Below the pieces are notes generated by a model, which was not told the DNA's origin, ran no database searches, and saw only the letters and a program-made list of their open reading frames with translations. Both the position numbers and the translations under genes were made by a program. Below, one piece after another: positions 25,923-35,036 of a DNA stretch of 64,000 nt. Source of the DNA: Hungatella effluvii (GTDB lineage: Bacteria > Bacillota > Clostridia > Lachnospirales > Lachnospiraceae); the NCBI RefSeq assembly GCF_003201875.1, contig NZ_QJKD01000001.1:248001-312000 (forward strand), in the 5' to 3' direction. How positions within the stretch are numbered: the first letter of the stretch is position 1; each line of letters starts with the position of its first letter.

Positions 25923-25951
25923 AAATAAAATCGCTGTAAGGGAGGCAAATC

Positions 25952-26878
25952 ATGAAAGAAATACAGACCACCGCCATCGTCGGCATGGGTGCGCTAGGCT
26001 TATTATACGGAAATCAGATAGCAGCAGAGCTCGGGACATCTGCCGTCCGTTTCATTGCAGACAAAGACCGGATTAAAAAATACAGAGAAATGAATTTTAC
26101 TGTCAACGGGGAGCGCCGTTCCTTTCCGGTTGAGGACTGTGAAACGGCTGCCCCTGCTGATTTTATAATCGTTGCAGTCAAATACAACGCGCTTCCCGCT
26201 GCTTTGGATACCATGAAACACTGTGTAGGGCCGGATACCACCATCATCTCTGTCATGAATGGGATCAGCAGCGAGCAGATAATCGGAGAACGATACGGTC
26301 ACGAAAAAGTACTCTACTCCATCGCCCAGGGCATGGATGCCATGAAATTCGGAGCCGCCCTGACCTACACAAAATTCGGGGAACTGAGAATTGGTGTCCG
26401 GACACCGGACCAGGCTGACCGCTTAAAAGCCATGACTGACTTCCTGGACAGGGCGAAGATCGCCTATGTGGCTGAAGACGATATCCTGCACCGCCTGTGG
26501 GGGAAATTCATGCTGAATGTCGGTGTAAACCAGACATGCATGGCGTACGAAACCACCTACTCCGGCACCCTGACGCCAGGCGAAGCACACGATACCATGG
26601 TAGGCGCCATGCGTGAGGTCATTGCCCTTGCTAAAGCGGAGCATGTCAATCTGACAGAACAGGATTTAGAGGATTACATCAGACTGCTGGAGACACTTTC
26701 CCCCGACGGCATGCCGTCCATGCGGCAGGATGGGATTTCGCACCGCCCATCGGAGGTGGAAATGTTTGCCGGAACCGTAGGCCGTATGGCTAAAAAACAT
26801 GGCCTCTCTACACCTGTCAACGACCGGCTGTATGAAAGAATTAAAGAAATGGAAGCGCAGTACTCCTTATGTTTGTAA
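25952..26878 (+). CDS. Ketopantoate reductase family protein
   Basis: 308 residues with the ApbA/PanE layout: N-terminal NADP-binding Rossmann fold (IVGMGALGLLYGNQIA), the VAVKYNALPAALD strand, and a helical C-terminal domain with the LWGKFMLNVGVNQTCM motif that carries the catalytic Lys and substrate-binding Asn. Canonical PanE reduces ketopantoate to pantoate for coenzyme A. No other pantothenate gene is near, so it may be a 2-hydroxyacid-forming paralogue. GGGAGG precedes the ATG. Confidence 0.88.
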   Translation: MKEIQTTAIVGMGALGLLYGNQIAAELGTSAVRFIADKDRIKKYREMNFTVNGERRSFPVEDCETAAPADFIIVAVKYNALPAALDTMKHCVGPDTTIISVMNGISSEQIIGERYGHEKVLYSIAQGMDAMKFGAALTYTKFGELRIGVRTPDQADRLKAMTDFLDRAKIAYVAEDDILHRLWGKFMLNVGVNQTCMAYETTYSGTLTPGEAHDTMVGAMREVIALAKAEHVNLTEQDLEDYIRLLETLSPDGMPSMRQDGISHRPSEVEMFAGTVGRMAKKHGLSTPVNDRLYERIKEMEAQYSLCL

Positions 26879-26891
26879 AAAATGAAGCAAT

Positions 26892-26943
26892 AAGACCGTG
26901 TATCCCGGCTGGTATTGATTGGCCAGCAGATACACGGTCTTTT
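26892..26943 (+). terminator. Terminator between convergent genes
   Basis: AAGACCGTGTATC pairs perfectly with GATACACGGTCTT (13 bp), ending in TTTT on the plus strand. It separates the PanE-like gene from larE. Confidence 0.85.
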
Positions 26944-26951
26944 GATTTACA

Positions 26952-27776
26952 TTACTTTTCGATTTTTAAATCCATACTTCCAGACCGAAAGCCCTCCAGA
27001 TCCAGAGTGATATATAGAAATCCCAGTTCCTTTAGGCCTCTGATTATCTCATCCTTTATTTCCAGTACCCTTAAGAAGGCATTGCCGTCTACCTCAATCC
27101 GCACAATGTCACCGTGCAGACGCAGACGTACATTGCCGTCAATCTGTGCTCTCAAGCGTGCCTCACCTTCCGCAATTCTTTCCAGCACCCCATAATCAAT
27201 ATCCGTATCATAAGGTATTCTGGTTGCCATACACGGTGTAGACGGCCGGGAAGCCACAGAGATTCCATATTCTGCCGCCAGCTCCTTTACCTCCGCCTTC
27301 GTCATATGCAGTTCGGCCAGCGGGCTGATAATCTCCAGTTCCTTTAATGCCTGGATTCCTGGGCGGTAAACGTGCAGATCGTCTTCATTCGTCCCGTCAA
27401 GGATAATCCGGACACCCCTCTGTACTGCAAAATCCCTGAGTCCCTGGAACAAGTGGCGTTTACACAGATAACAGCGGTTTACCGGATTATGGCGGATTTC
27501 CTCCTGTTCCAGTTCATCTACCATAATAACCTCATGAATTCCGCCCAGCTCCTTCGCCACACGGCTCGCAATCTCTAAATCACAGGAAGGATGAAGCCTG
27601 CTGTCGAAGGTCACCGCGTAGACTTTTGTCCCATTTTCCCTGGCCGCATCCGACGCCGCCTTTAAAAGGAGGCTTGAATCAACACCACCGGAAAAAGCAA
27701 GGCAGATGTCTTCTTTTCCATACTGCGCCATTGCGCTTTCCAGCTGTCTTTTCTTTTCTTGTAAAAGAACTGTCAT
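26952..27776 (-). CDS. larE: LarE, sulfur insertase for the nickel-pincer cofactor
   Basis: 274 residues. LarE adds sulfur to the pyridinium dicarboxylate mononucleotide made by LarB, before LarC inserts nickel. The PP-loop SGGVDSS (residues 29-35) binds ATP. Three cysteines are visible: Cys102 and Cys105 in RCYLCKR, and Cys182 in RPSTPCMATR. Sacrificial LarE enzymes rely on the last cysteine alone. A CxxC plus C set is the pattern reported for Thermotoga-type LarE carrying a [4Fe-4S] cluster, so this copy may work catalytically. The start at 27776 has AAGGAG six bases upstream; a longer frame from 27809 overlaps the upstream ATPase stop. Confidence 0.93.
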   Translation of the reverse strand: MTVLLQEKKRQLESAMAQYGKEDICLAFSGGVDSSLLLKAASDAARENGTKVYAVTFDSRLHPSCDLEIASRVAKELGGIHEVIMVDELEQEEIRHNPVNRCYLCKRHLFQGLRDFAVQRGVRIILDGTNEDDLHVYRPGIQALKELEIISPLAELHMTKAEVKELAAEYGISVASRPSTPCMATRIPYDTDIDYGVLERIAEGEARLRAQIDGNVRLRLHGDIVRIEVDGNAFLRVLEIKDEIIRGLKELGFLYITLDLEGFRSGSMDLKIEK

Positions 27777-27805
27777 TTTATACTCCTTTGCTGTTCCTGC
27801 TGTCT

Positions 27806-29200
27806 TCATGAAAGTATTTCATCTAATGTCACAAGAATAATATTGTCTTCCTGAACGGCTTCCTGTATCACACCATCCGTAAATCCGCTCTTTGAAAACA
27901 GCAGATAAAAAGTCTTCTCCCGTTTTCTCCCAAAAACCTCTGCCCTTTCCTTAAGTCCCCTCAGAACTGATAAATCCAGCATTTCATTTCTCCACTTGCA
28001 TTCACAAAACAGGTAATCGTCCCCGTCCTGAGCAACTAAGTCAATCTCTGCCTGCTTTCGTCTCTTCGGATCGGTTCCCCACCAGCGTCCGATGGCGGTA
28101 AATAAGACAGGCAGCTTTCCTTTACTGTTTTGATGCAGCAAATAATCACGGCAAACTCGTTCAAATACAATCCCCATATAATGATTGAAGTCCGGTTCTA
28201 TGCGCCGTTTCCACACAATCGCCTGTGCATCGGTCTCTAATAACGTTTTGTTGTCCGAAACATAGCGGTACCAGAAACGGAACATAAAATCAGATATCCC
28301 ATACAGCGTTTTCCTGGAATTCTCTTTTTCTCCAAACGGAGTCTCTTTATAGACAATTCCCAGTTCCCTTAACGTACTGATGTATTTTAAACATTTCGAA
28401 GAATCTTCACCTGTTTTTAAAGAAATTTCATTTGCTCTTGACGCTCCGCCCGCAATGGCTTCTATCACAGCACAGTAGACCCCCGGTTCTTTCACCTCCT
28501 GTCTCATCAATAAAAGAGGTTCTTCGTACAAGTATCCGGTGGGTTTTAAAAAGGTGTCCATGATATTTTCTCTGATGGATTTATCCGGACGCACCAGTTG
28601 TAAATACATCGCGGTACCGCCGAAAGCACCATAGAGTAATAGCTGTTCCTCTTTGCTGAATCCCTTCAAAAACTGTACGCTCGTTCTGTAATCAAATGAC
28701 TTTAGATGAAGCTGTGCGGTTCTTCTTCCAAAGATCGGACTCTTTGAACCAAGCACTTCTTTTTCCATAAATCCCATATAACTGCCGCACAGAACGAAAA
28801 AAAGTTTACCATGCTGTAATTTATGGTCGATCAAATGTTGAAGAATCGAAAGCAATGACGGGGTCATGTCCGCCAGGTATGGAAATTCATCCCATACCAG
28901 CACCAGTGGTTTTTCCATTTGTCTCTTATGAATATAGGTCAATGAATTTTCCCATGACGAAAACGGTTCCAATGACGTTTCTCCATAGTGTAAGAACACC
29001 AGCGCTGAAAACTTATCTAAATTTATTTTTTCATTACTCTGTTCCGCCGAATAAAAAATAGCTTCCTTCCCTTTGCAGAACTCTTTTAAAAGTGTGGTTT
29101 TTCCAACACGCCTTCTGCCATAAAGGACAAACAGATGAAAACGGTCCTCACTGTATAACTGGTTCATATCGGAAAGTTCATTTTCTCTTCCTATAAACAT
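27806..29200 (-). CDS. AAA ATPase with DUF234 nuclease-like C-terminus
   Basis: 464 residues. N-terminal archaeal-type ATPase domain starting FIGRENELSDMNQLY, Walker A LYGRRRVGKTTLL (residues ~26-38), Walker B LVLVWDEFPYLA; middle winged-helix region; C-terminal DUF234 with AEIDLVAQDGDDYLFCECKW, an ID...ECK arrangement typical of PD-(D/E)xK nucleases. Such genes are scattered among archaea and Clostridia and behave like mobile or selfish loci; function is unknown. It has its own promoter (29275-29302) and lies between larC and larE, apparently as an insertion into the lar operon. Confidence 0.85.
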   Translation of the reverse strand: MFIGRENELSDMNQLYSEDRFHLFVLYGRRRVGKTTLLKEFCKGKEAIFYSAEQSNEKINLDKFSALVFLHYGETSLEPFSSWENSLTYIHKRQMEKPLVLVWDEFPYLADMTPSLLSILQHLIDHKLQHGKLFFVLCGSYMGFMEKEVLGSKSPIFGRRTAQLHLKSFDYRTSVQFLKGFSKEEQLLLYGAFGGTAMYLQLVRPDKSIRENIMDTFLKPTGYLYEEPLLLMRQEVKEPGVYCAVIEAIAGGASRANEISLKTGEDSSKCLKYISTLRELGIVYKETPFGEKENSRKTLYGISDFMFRFWYRYVSDNKTLLETDAQAIVWKRRIEPDFNHYMGIVFERVCRDYLLHQNSKGKLPVLFTAIGRWWGTDPKRRKQAEIDLVAQDGDDYLFCECKWRNEMLDLSVLRGLKERAEVFGRKREKTFYLLFSKSGFTDGVIQEAVQEDNIILVTLDEILS

Positions 29201-29274
29201 AGACTGTCCCCCTCAGATTTGCATTTATCGTACTTTCAAGTAAGTTACTTTTATGTCAGTAAATTATCAATATT

Positions 29275-29302
29275 ATTATAAAACTATGACAGATAAAGTC
29301 AA
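29275..29302 (-). promoter_or_regulatory. Promoter of the DUF234 ATPase gene
   Basis: TTGACT, 16 bases, TATAAT on the minus strand. A palindromic AAGTAAGTTACTT follows at ~29238-29250, downstream of the predicted start, a possible autoregulatory site. Confidence 0.65.
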
Positions 29303-29341
29303 GGGCTCGGCTTTATTCTTTTTTATCGTCCCGCCTTACTG

Positions 29342-29358
29342 TTACTATTCAGACGATT
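29342..29358. repeat. Degenerate terminal repeat after larC
   Basis: GTTACTATTCAGACGA matches the end of the 151-bp element at 13 of 16 positions and stands immediately after the larC stop codon. It could be an insertion scar or chance. Confidence 0.35.
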
Positions 29359-29360
29359 CT

Positions 29361-30689
29361 TTAATATTTTTCGGGCTGATCGTACGTGGTCCGGGCGGCT
29401 CTTTGGATTTCATAATACACTGTCTGAAAATCCACAGCATGACATTGGCAGATGGCACGCACACTCTCATATTCCGGATAACAGAACGTTTTCTCGTTTC
29501 TGGTACAGATTTTGACCGAGGCATTACCAAACCGGGTCTCGACTTCCGCCTTCCTTCTCTCCAAAATAGTTCTGGAAACCGGGTAGCGGCGTACACCGAT
29601 TGTCGTCGTATGTACAAAGATCAGATCTTCCATCTTTTCGATGTCATTTTCCATGCAGAGTGTGGAGAGCAGATAGGCCGGCCGGTTTTTCTTCATGTAA
29701 ATGGGCGTGTTCCACACATCCAGTGCTCCTGCGGCGAACAGTTCTTCCATCACAAATCCCAGCATCTCACCGCTGCAGTCGTCTACATTGGTCTCCAGCA
29801 CCCAGGCCTGGTCATTCTCCTCTTCATTCGTCTCAAGAAGCATGGCGCGCAGTACATTGGCATGATCGAAATCCTTTTTACCAGCCCCCATGCCAGTCTT
29901 TACGATTCTGCAGGAAGCAGGCAGTTTTTCTCTCGTCCGGACCGCCGCCGCGATGGCTGCTCCCGTAGGCGTCACCATCTCCCCCTCCTGATCCGTCAGC
30001 CGCAGTGCAAGGCCGTGAGCCGCTGCAATATTAGCCGTAGCAGGCACCGGTACCGGTATCACTCCGTGCTGACACCGGATCTGGCCATGTCCCTCCGCCA
30101 GCGGAGATACCACTACGTCCTTCACCCCCAGATTGTCGAGGCAGACTGCCACACTGATGATATCGACGATAGAATCAATCGCCCCAACCTCATGGAAATG
30201 GACTTCATTGATGGGAAGGCCATGCGCTTTCGCTTCCGCCTCCGCCACAATAAGAAACATGTTCCTGGCCAGTTCCTTTACTTCTTCCTTGGAATCCAGG
30301 CGTTCAATAATCCCGTAAATATCCGAAAGATTCCGGTGGATGTGTGAATGGGAATGTCCATGGCTGTGAGAGTGCGTATGCTCATGATCATGTCCATGGC
30401 CTTCCCCGTGCTCGTGCCCGTGTTCGTGCTCATGATCATGCCCATGGCTCTCTCCACACTCATGGTCATGCCCATGTTCATGCCCCTCTTCCTCCAAATG
30501 CACATCAAAATCATACGCATCCAGCCCGCATTTCACCGCCCTGCCAAAATGGAGGTGGTATCCCTCCACGCCCAGGCTGCCGAGTGCCCGCTCCAGAACT
30601 TCTCTGTCGGCGCCAAGATCCAGAAGCGCTCCGACCGTCATATCTCCGCTAATTCCCGAATTACATTCCAAATACAGTATTTTCCCCAT
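29361..30689 (-). CDS. larC: LarC, nickel insertase for the pincer cofactor
   Basis: 442 residues in one frame. LarC inserts nickel into the thiolated pyridinium nucleotide using CTP. The N-terminal LYLECNSGISGDM and the GLPINEVHFHEVGAIDSIVDI block are family hallmarks, with ALDVWNTPIYMKKNRP in the C-terminal domain. Residues ~70-120 are an exceptional His/Glu/Asp tract (repeated HGHDHEH units), a likely nickel store. In Lactiplantibacillus plantarum the two halves are joined by programmed frameshifting; here the frame is continuous. The gene begins one base after the larB stop. Confidence 0.96.
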   Translation of the reverse strand: MGKILYLECNSGISGDMTVGALLDLGADREVLERALGSLGVEGYHLHFGRAVKCGLDAYDFDVHLEEEGHEHGHDHECGESHGHDHEHEHGHEHGEGHGHDHEHTHSHSHGHSHSHIHRNLSDIYGIIERLDSKEEVKELARNMFLIVAEAEAKAHGLPINEVHFHEVGAIDSIVDIISVAVCLDNLGVKDVVVSPLAEGHGQIRCQHGVIPVPVPATANIAAAHGLALRLTDQEGEMVTPTGAAIAAAVRTREKLPASCRIVKTGMGAGKKDFDHANVLRAMLLETNEEENDQAWVLETNVDDCSGEMLGFVMEELFAAGALDVWNTPIYMKKNRPAYLLSTLCMENDIEKMEDLIFVHTTTIGVRRYPVSRTILERRKAEVETRFGNASVKICTRNEKTFCYPEYESVRAICQCHAVDFQTVYYEIQRAARTTYDQPEKY

Positions 30690-31433
30690 TTATTTCACCG
30701 CCAGTCTGTTTATTTGTGTTGCCAGATAACCTGCGCCGTATCCATTATCGATATTTACCACGGAAATCCCGTTCGCGCAGGAATTCAGCATGGTCAGGAG
30801 GGCTGAAACTCCGTGGAAGCTGGCGCCGTAACCGACTGATGTCGGAACCGCAATCACAGGGCAGTCCACCAGACCGGCCACTACCGTTCCCAGGGCCCCC
30901 TCCATTCCGGCCACCGCAATGATGCAGTTTGCCTTCATGAGTCGATCCCTCTGTGACAACAGGCGGTGGATTCCCGCCACGCCCACATCATAGATCCGGT
31001 CCACCGCGCAGCCGAAATATTCCGCCGTCTGGGCTGCTTCCTCCGCCACTGGAATATCCGCAGTCCCACCGGTACACACCGCCACGCAGCCCTTTCTTTC
31101 CTTATCCTTCTTCTCCACCTTCAGAATTCTGGACACCGCATCGTACTCGATCTCCGGCACCACCTCTTTCACCAGAAGAAACTGTTCCGCAGACGCCCGC
31201 GTTCCCAGAACCTCACCATCCCGCTCATAAAACCGCTTCATAATCTCCACCAGATACGGATCCGGCTTTCCCTGACAGAACACGGTCTCTCCAAACCCGG
31301 AACGCAGCTTCCTGTGATGATCCAGTTTGGCATATCCCAGGTCCTCATAGGGAAGATCCTTTAAAAGTGCCTCTGCCTCTGCCACATCCATCACTCCACT
31401 GCTCACACGTTCCAACACCTTTTTTACATCCAT
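30690..31433 (-). CDS. larB: LarB, pyridinium dicarboxylate synthase
   Basis: 247 residues. LarB carboxylates and hydrolyses nicotinic acid adenine dinucleotide, the first step to the nickel-pincer cofactor. The C-terminal half resembles AIR carboxylase PurE: VAVCTGGTADIPVAEEA, VAGMEGALGTVVAGLVDCPVIAVPTSVGYGASFHG. The open frame runs up to 31652, but the start at 31433 (MDVKKVLERVSSG) fits the family and follows GGAGAAAGG. Located between the ABC transporter genes and larC in one leftward operon. Confidence 0.95.
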   Translation of the reverse strand: MDVKKVLERVSSGVMDVAEAEALLKDLPYEDLGYAKLDHHRKLRSGFGETVFCQGKPDPYLVEIMKRFYERDGEVLGTRASAEQFLLVKEVVPEIEYDAVSRILKVEKKDKERKGCVAVCTGGTADIPVAEEAAQTAEYFGCAVDRIYDVGVAGIHRLLSQRDRLMKANCIIAVAGMEGALGTVVAGLVDCPVIAVPTSVGYGASFHGVSALLTMLNSCANGISVVNIDNGYGAGYLATQINRLAVK

Positions 31434-31543
31434 CGCAATTGTATCCTTTCTCCTTTTATCGTTTCCGCTGTGCAGCATTATTCCAGTGCTGCCGAACATT
31501 GTGCTGCCGAACCTAGTGCCGCCGACCCCAGTGTCGCCCGGCA

Positions 31544-32143
31544 CTACAGTCTCAGCATTTTCGTACAGATCCGTTCCAGCAGCGCATCCGAATGACTCAC
31601 CGCCAGAAGGCCGATTTCTCTGTTTTTCACTTCCTCCAGAAGGAAATTCCACAGCTGGCTCTGGGTAATCAAATCCAGCATCGTGCTGATCTCATCCGCC
31701 AGAAGGAACCGCGTTCTCTGTCCAAGCGCCCTGGCAATGCAGAAACGCTGGAGCTCGCCTCCGGACAACTCCGAAGGGTACCGGTTAAGCCAGTCCGGCT
31801 CAATTCCCAGACCGTCCATGATCCTCTGTTCCACCTGATCCCCCTCTTTTATAACCTCTCCCATCTTCCACCTGGGATTGACCGACAGCTCCGGATGCTG
31901 CCATATCATCTGCACCGGGCAGTAACCCTTCCAGGCAGAAAGCGGTTTTCCGTCCAAAAGCACTTCACCGCTGTCCGGCTTCTCATATCCGGCCAGAATC
32001 TTGCAGAATGTCGTTTTTCCAAACCCGCTGGGTGCAATGAGCCCCAGGCGATCCGTGCTTGTAAGCGTCATACTCAAATTGTTTAAAATCTGTCTGTTTC
32101 CATTGTCATATCGAAAAGAGAGCGCTCTCGCCTCCAGCTCCAT
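31544..32143 (-). CDS. ABC ATP-binding protein, NikE/OppF-like (short)
   Basis: 199 residues. Walker A IAPSGFGKTTF (~residues 36-46), signature SELSGGELQRFCIARAL, Walker B FLLADEIST, H-loop AVSHSDAL. Second ATPase of the nickel/peptide-class importer. It lacks the ~60-residue C-terminal oligopeptide-type extension seen in its partner and in most NikE/OppF proteins. It overlaps the partner gene by 38 bases. Its place directly before larB supports nickel as substrate. Confidence 0.9.
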   Translation of the reverse strand: MELEARALSFRYDNGNRQILNNLSMTLTSTDRLGLIAPSGFGKTTFCKILAGYEKPDSGEVLLDGKPLSAWKGYCPVQMIWQHPELSVNPRWKMGEVIKEGDQVEQRIMDGLGIEPDWLNRYPSELSGGELQRFCIARALGQRTRFLLADEISTMLDLITQSQLWNFLLEEVKNREIGLLAVSHSDALLERICTKMLRL

Positions 32144-33089
32144 ATCTTCCGTTCCCTCCTTCCGCGGCTTTCCGGCATCTCACCATGCCTCCGCGAAGAC
32201 TCGTATATTCCACCTCTTTGCCGCAGGTTCCATCTGCCAGTTCACACCGGGACGCATACGGACATCCGGACAAAAATTCCTTTCCGTAAGGCTGACTGCC
32301 CGAAATCGGGACGAAACCGTGCTGCGGCATAGCGCGGAACAATGCCTTCGTATAGGGATGGCGAAGTCTTTCTTCCTCCTCAAAATCAGATACCGGAGCC
32401 TCCTCCACATTGGTTCCCGCATAGAAGACAACAATCCGGTCGGCCGCCTCTAAAGCCAGTTCCAGATCGTGGGTGATCAGGAGGACTCCCGCTCCCTCGT
32501 CCGCAATCTCCCGAAAATGAGAAAGTACCCGTTTGGCTGCTTCCATATGAAGTCCCGGCGTAGGCTCGTCTGCAATGACCAGTCTCGGTTTTTCCATCAC
32601 CGCCGTAGAAATCAGCACACGTCTCGTCATGCCCCCGGAAAGTTCAAACGGATACAGTTCCTCCGTCTCCTTTCCAAGTCCATAGCGTGCCAGAACCTCC
32701 CTGCATTTCCTTCTGGTTTCCGAATCCTTTTTGCCTTTCCTCACAGATGCTCCCGCCTTCATGAGCGGATCCAGATAGGAAACACTCTGAGGGACAAGAA
32801 CGATCTCCCGGCCGCGCAGGGCTCTTATTCTCTTTTCCGTCAGCTCCATCCCGTCATAATCAATGCGCCCTCCGGTCACGGCGTTATACGGAAGGATTCC
32901 CAGCACGGCGTGGACCAGGAGGCTCTTGCCCGAACCGCTGGAGCCTACCACCGCCACCATTTCCCCTTCCTTTACCGTAAGACTCAAATCACGAATTGCG
33001 GGAAGCTCTATCTGGCGAAAGCCCCTTTCATACTGGGTAAATTTCACCGATAAATGTTCCACGGACAGAACTGTTTTTCTCTCTTCCAT
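32106..33089 (-). CDS. ABC ATP-binding protein, NikD/OppD-like
   Basis: 327 residues with Walker A VVGSSGSGKSLLVH (residues ~42-55), ABC signature FELSGGMTRRVLIST (Gln replaced by Thr after GGM), Walker B LVIADEPTPGL and a C-terminal cysteine-containing oligo_HPY-type tail (SGCPYASRCELADGTC), which in this class can hold an Fe-S cluster. It pairs with the shorter ATPase to energise the NikBC-like permeases. Confidence 0.93.
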   Translation of the reverse strand: MEERKTVLSVEHLSVKFTQYERGFRQIELPAIRDLSLTVKEGEMVAVVGSSGSGKSLLVHAVLGILPYNAVTGGRIDYDGMELTEKRIRALRGREIVLVPQSVSYLDPLMKAGASVRKGKKDSETRRKCREVLARYGLGKETEELYPFELSGGMTRRVLISTAVMEKPRLVIADEPTPGLHMEAAKRVLSHFREIADEGAGVLLITHDLELALEAADRIVVFYAGTNVEEAPVSDFEEEERLRHPYTKALFRAMPQHGFVPISGSQPYGKEFLSGCPYASRCELADGTCGKEVEYTSLRGGMVRCRKAAEGGNGRYGAGGESALFSI

Positions 33090-33117
33090 CGAACCTCTTC
33101 CATCCTTTCAATTTATT

Positions 33118-33172
33118 CCCGCGGGCAGCGAGCCAGGTGGGCGCGCTTGCGGGTCTATCTGACTCTCGCGGG
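33118..33172. repeat. Short palindromic repeat, family 2, copy 2
   Basis: CCCGCGGGCAGCGAGCC ... GACTCTCGCGGG, a foldback sequence resembling 24190-24250 in both ends and order. It occupies the gap between the NikC-like stop and the NikD-like ribosome binding site region. Confidence 0.6.
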
Positions 33173-33177
33173 ATATT

Positions 33178-33993
33178 TCACTGATGTGCGTGTGCCGGAT
33201 CCAAAAGCTGACTGATGGTGCTTCCCATAAAATGAAACAGCAGCACCACAAAGACCAGAAACAATCCCGGGAAAAGGGCGAGCCACCATTTTCCCATGGC
33301 GAGATATTTCATGCTTTCCGACAAAATGACGCCGATGGCCGGCTGTTCCGGCGACAGTCCAAAACCCAGAAATGTGATGCTGGCTTCGTGCAGTATCGCA
33401 TGGGGAAACATCAGAACCAGCCCAACGAACAGCTGCGGAATCAGATGAGGCGTCATATGTTTAAGCGTAATTGTAAGCTTTCCCTGTCCCAGTTTTTCCG
33501 CTATCTTTATGTACTGGCTCTGCTTCAGCTGCAGAACCTCTCCGCGGATCAGGCGTGCAAGGGAAGTCCAGTGCGTCAGCGCAATCCCAGTCACAACACC
33601 CCAAAATCCCTTTCCCAGTGCAAAGGAGATAAGCACCAGCAAAAGGATATGAGGAATTCCCATGACCAGATCGATAAGCCCAATGATCAGGCCATCCGCG
33701 ATTTTCCCCATGGTCGCGGCCAGAATTCCCATGAGAAATGCAATCACCGCGCTGATGGCCGCCGTCAGAAGCCCGATCCGGATGCTCATGGAAAGTCCCG
33801 TTATGGTACGGACAAACATGTCTCTCCCCATCCAGTCCGTTCCAAATGGATAAGAGAGACAGGGCGCCAGATTCTTTCTGGAAAAATCCGTCACCATGGC
33901 AGCCTCCGAAAGGAGCTGCCCTGCCACCGTAATAGCCGCCAGCATCAGAATCGACAGGCCCGCGAGAAGAATCATCATCTTCCTCCTGTTCAT
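33178..33993 (-). CDS. ABC permease, NikC/DppC-like
   Basis: 271 residues, about six membrane helices. The DppC-type N-terminus includes FGTDWMGRDMFVRTITGLSM, and the cytoplasmic coupling loop reads QYIKIAEKLGQGKLTITLKH. It overlaps the NikB-like gene by four bases, so it is translationally coupled. A subunit of a nickel- or peptide-type importer. Confidence 0.92.
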   Translation of the reverse strand: MNRRKMMILLAGLSILMLAAITVAGQLLSEAAMVTDFSRKNLAPCLSYPFGTDWMGRDMFVRTITGLSMSIRIGLLTAAISAVIAFLMGILAATMGKIADGLIIGLIDLVMGIPHILLLVLISFALGKGFWGVVTGIALTHWTSLARLIRGEVLQLKQSQYIKIAEKLGQGKLTITLKHMTPHLIPQLFVGLVLMFPHAILHEASITFLGFGLSPEQPAIGVILSESMKYLAMGKWWLALFPGLFLVFVVLLFHFMGSTISQLLDPAHAHQ

Positions 33994-34982
33994 GCCTTTG
34001 CCCTCCTTCTGATTCTTGGGTCCACGACGCCGTAAAGCACATTGGCGGTGAAATTCCCTGCAAATACAATCGCTGCGCTGATCACGGTAATTCCCAGAAG
34101 CAGCGGAACATCTCCGCCCAGTCCGGCCGTCACAGCCGCCTGTCCGATTCCCGGATAAGAGAATACCTGCTCCACCAGAACGGAGCCTCCGAAAATTTCA
34201 CTGATCGAAGCAAACTGCAAAGTCATGGCAGGCAGTATGATATTGCGGAGACCGTGACGCAGAATAATCTGCCCCTCAGACTCGCCTCTTGCCTTTGCAA
34301 ACAGCACGTAATCGCTTTCCATGGCCTCGGCCATCTTCTCCCTGGTATGCAGTATGATGTTAGACAGCCCGGTGATGGAAAGCGTCAAAGCCGGCAGAAT
34401 ACCATGAGCGATTCTGTCGGTAACAGTAACTCCGGCGGCCTCCACTCCAATTGGAACACTTAAGCCAATCGGAAGCACCTTCAGCCATACTGCAAAGATC
34501 ATAAGCAGAACCAGCGCCAGCCAGAATGCCGGCGTGCTGGCCGTCACCAGCGCATACCCGGTAATAACCTTGTCCACCGTTTTACCGCGATTCGCCCCCG
34601 CCACCACTCCGAGCAGCAATCCTGCCGCACCGGATATCAGCCAGGCAGTTCCCATGAGCCATAAGGAATCCTTCAGCTTCACTGAGATTACATGGGACAC
34701 CGGCTGGCGGTAAAGCAGGGAAGTCCCCATGTCGCCCCGGAAGAAATCCTTTGCCCAGGAGACAAACCGCTCCATCGGCGGGGTATTCATCCCCCAGTAT
34801 TCCTCCAGCTTCGCAATCTGTTCCTGGCTCATGGATCCCAGCGCAGTCTGCCCTACATTCGTCTTAAGCGGATCAAGAGGAGACGCCGACACCAGGAAAA
34901 AGGCCGCCGCACTCACCAACAGCAGAAGTACTGCCATCCGTATTAAATTTTTAAGAATAAACCATGGCATGCTTTTTTCCAA
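33990..34982 (-). CDS. ABC permease, NikB/DppB-like
   Basis: 330 residues with an N-terminal helix, a periplasm-like loop (MNTPPMERFVSWAKDFFRGDMGTS is the usual DppB-type stretch) and five further helices; coupling loop ESDYVLFAKARGESEGQII. Partner of the NikC-like permease. The C-terminus ends VDPRIRRRAKA, as usual in the class. Confidence 0.92.
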   Translation of the reverse strand: MEKSMPWFILKNLIRMAVLLLLVSAAAFFLVSASPLDPLKTNVGQTALGSMSQEQIAKLEEYWGMNTPPMERFVSWAKDFFRGDMGTSLLYRQPVSHVISVKLKDSLWLMGTAWLISGAAGLLLGVVAGANRGKTVDKVITGYALVTASTPAFWLALVLLMIFAVWLKVLPIGLSVPIGVEAAGVTVTDRIAHGILPALTLSITGLSNIILHTREKMAEAMESDYVLFAKARGESEGQIILRHGLRNIILPAMTLQFASISEIFGGSVLVEQVFSYPGIGQAAVTAGLGGDVPLLLGITVISAAIVFAGNFTANVLYGVVDPRIRRRAKA

Positions 34983-35036
34983 TGCCGTACGCCTCCTGAA
35001 TTTCCTTTTACTTTTATTTTCTTTTACTCTTACTGC

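Noticed and set aside
30348-30806. Plus-strand frame opposite the LarC histidine tract
   Set aside because: The Met/Val-rich composition follows from the complement of His codons; larC is the real gene.
31434-31652. Extended N-terminus for LarB
   Set aside because: The extra 73 residues are low complexity, overlap the upstream ATPase gene and are not part of the family.
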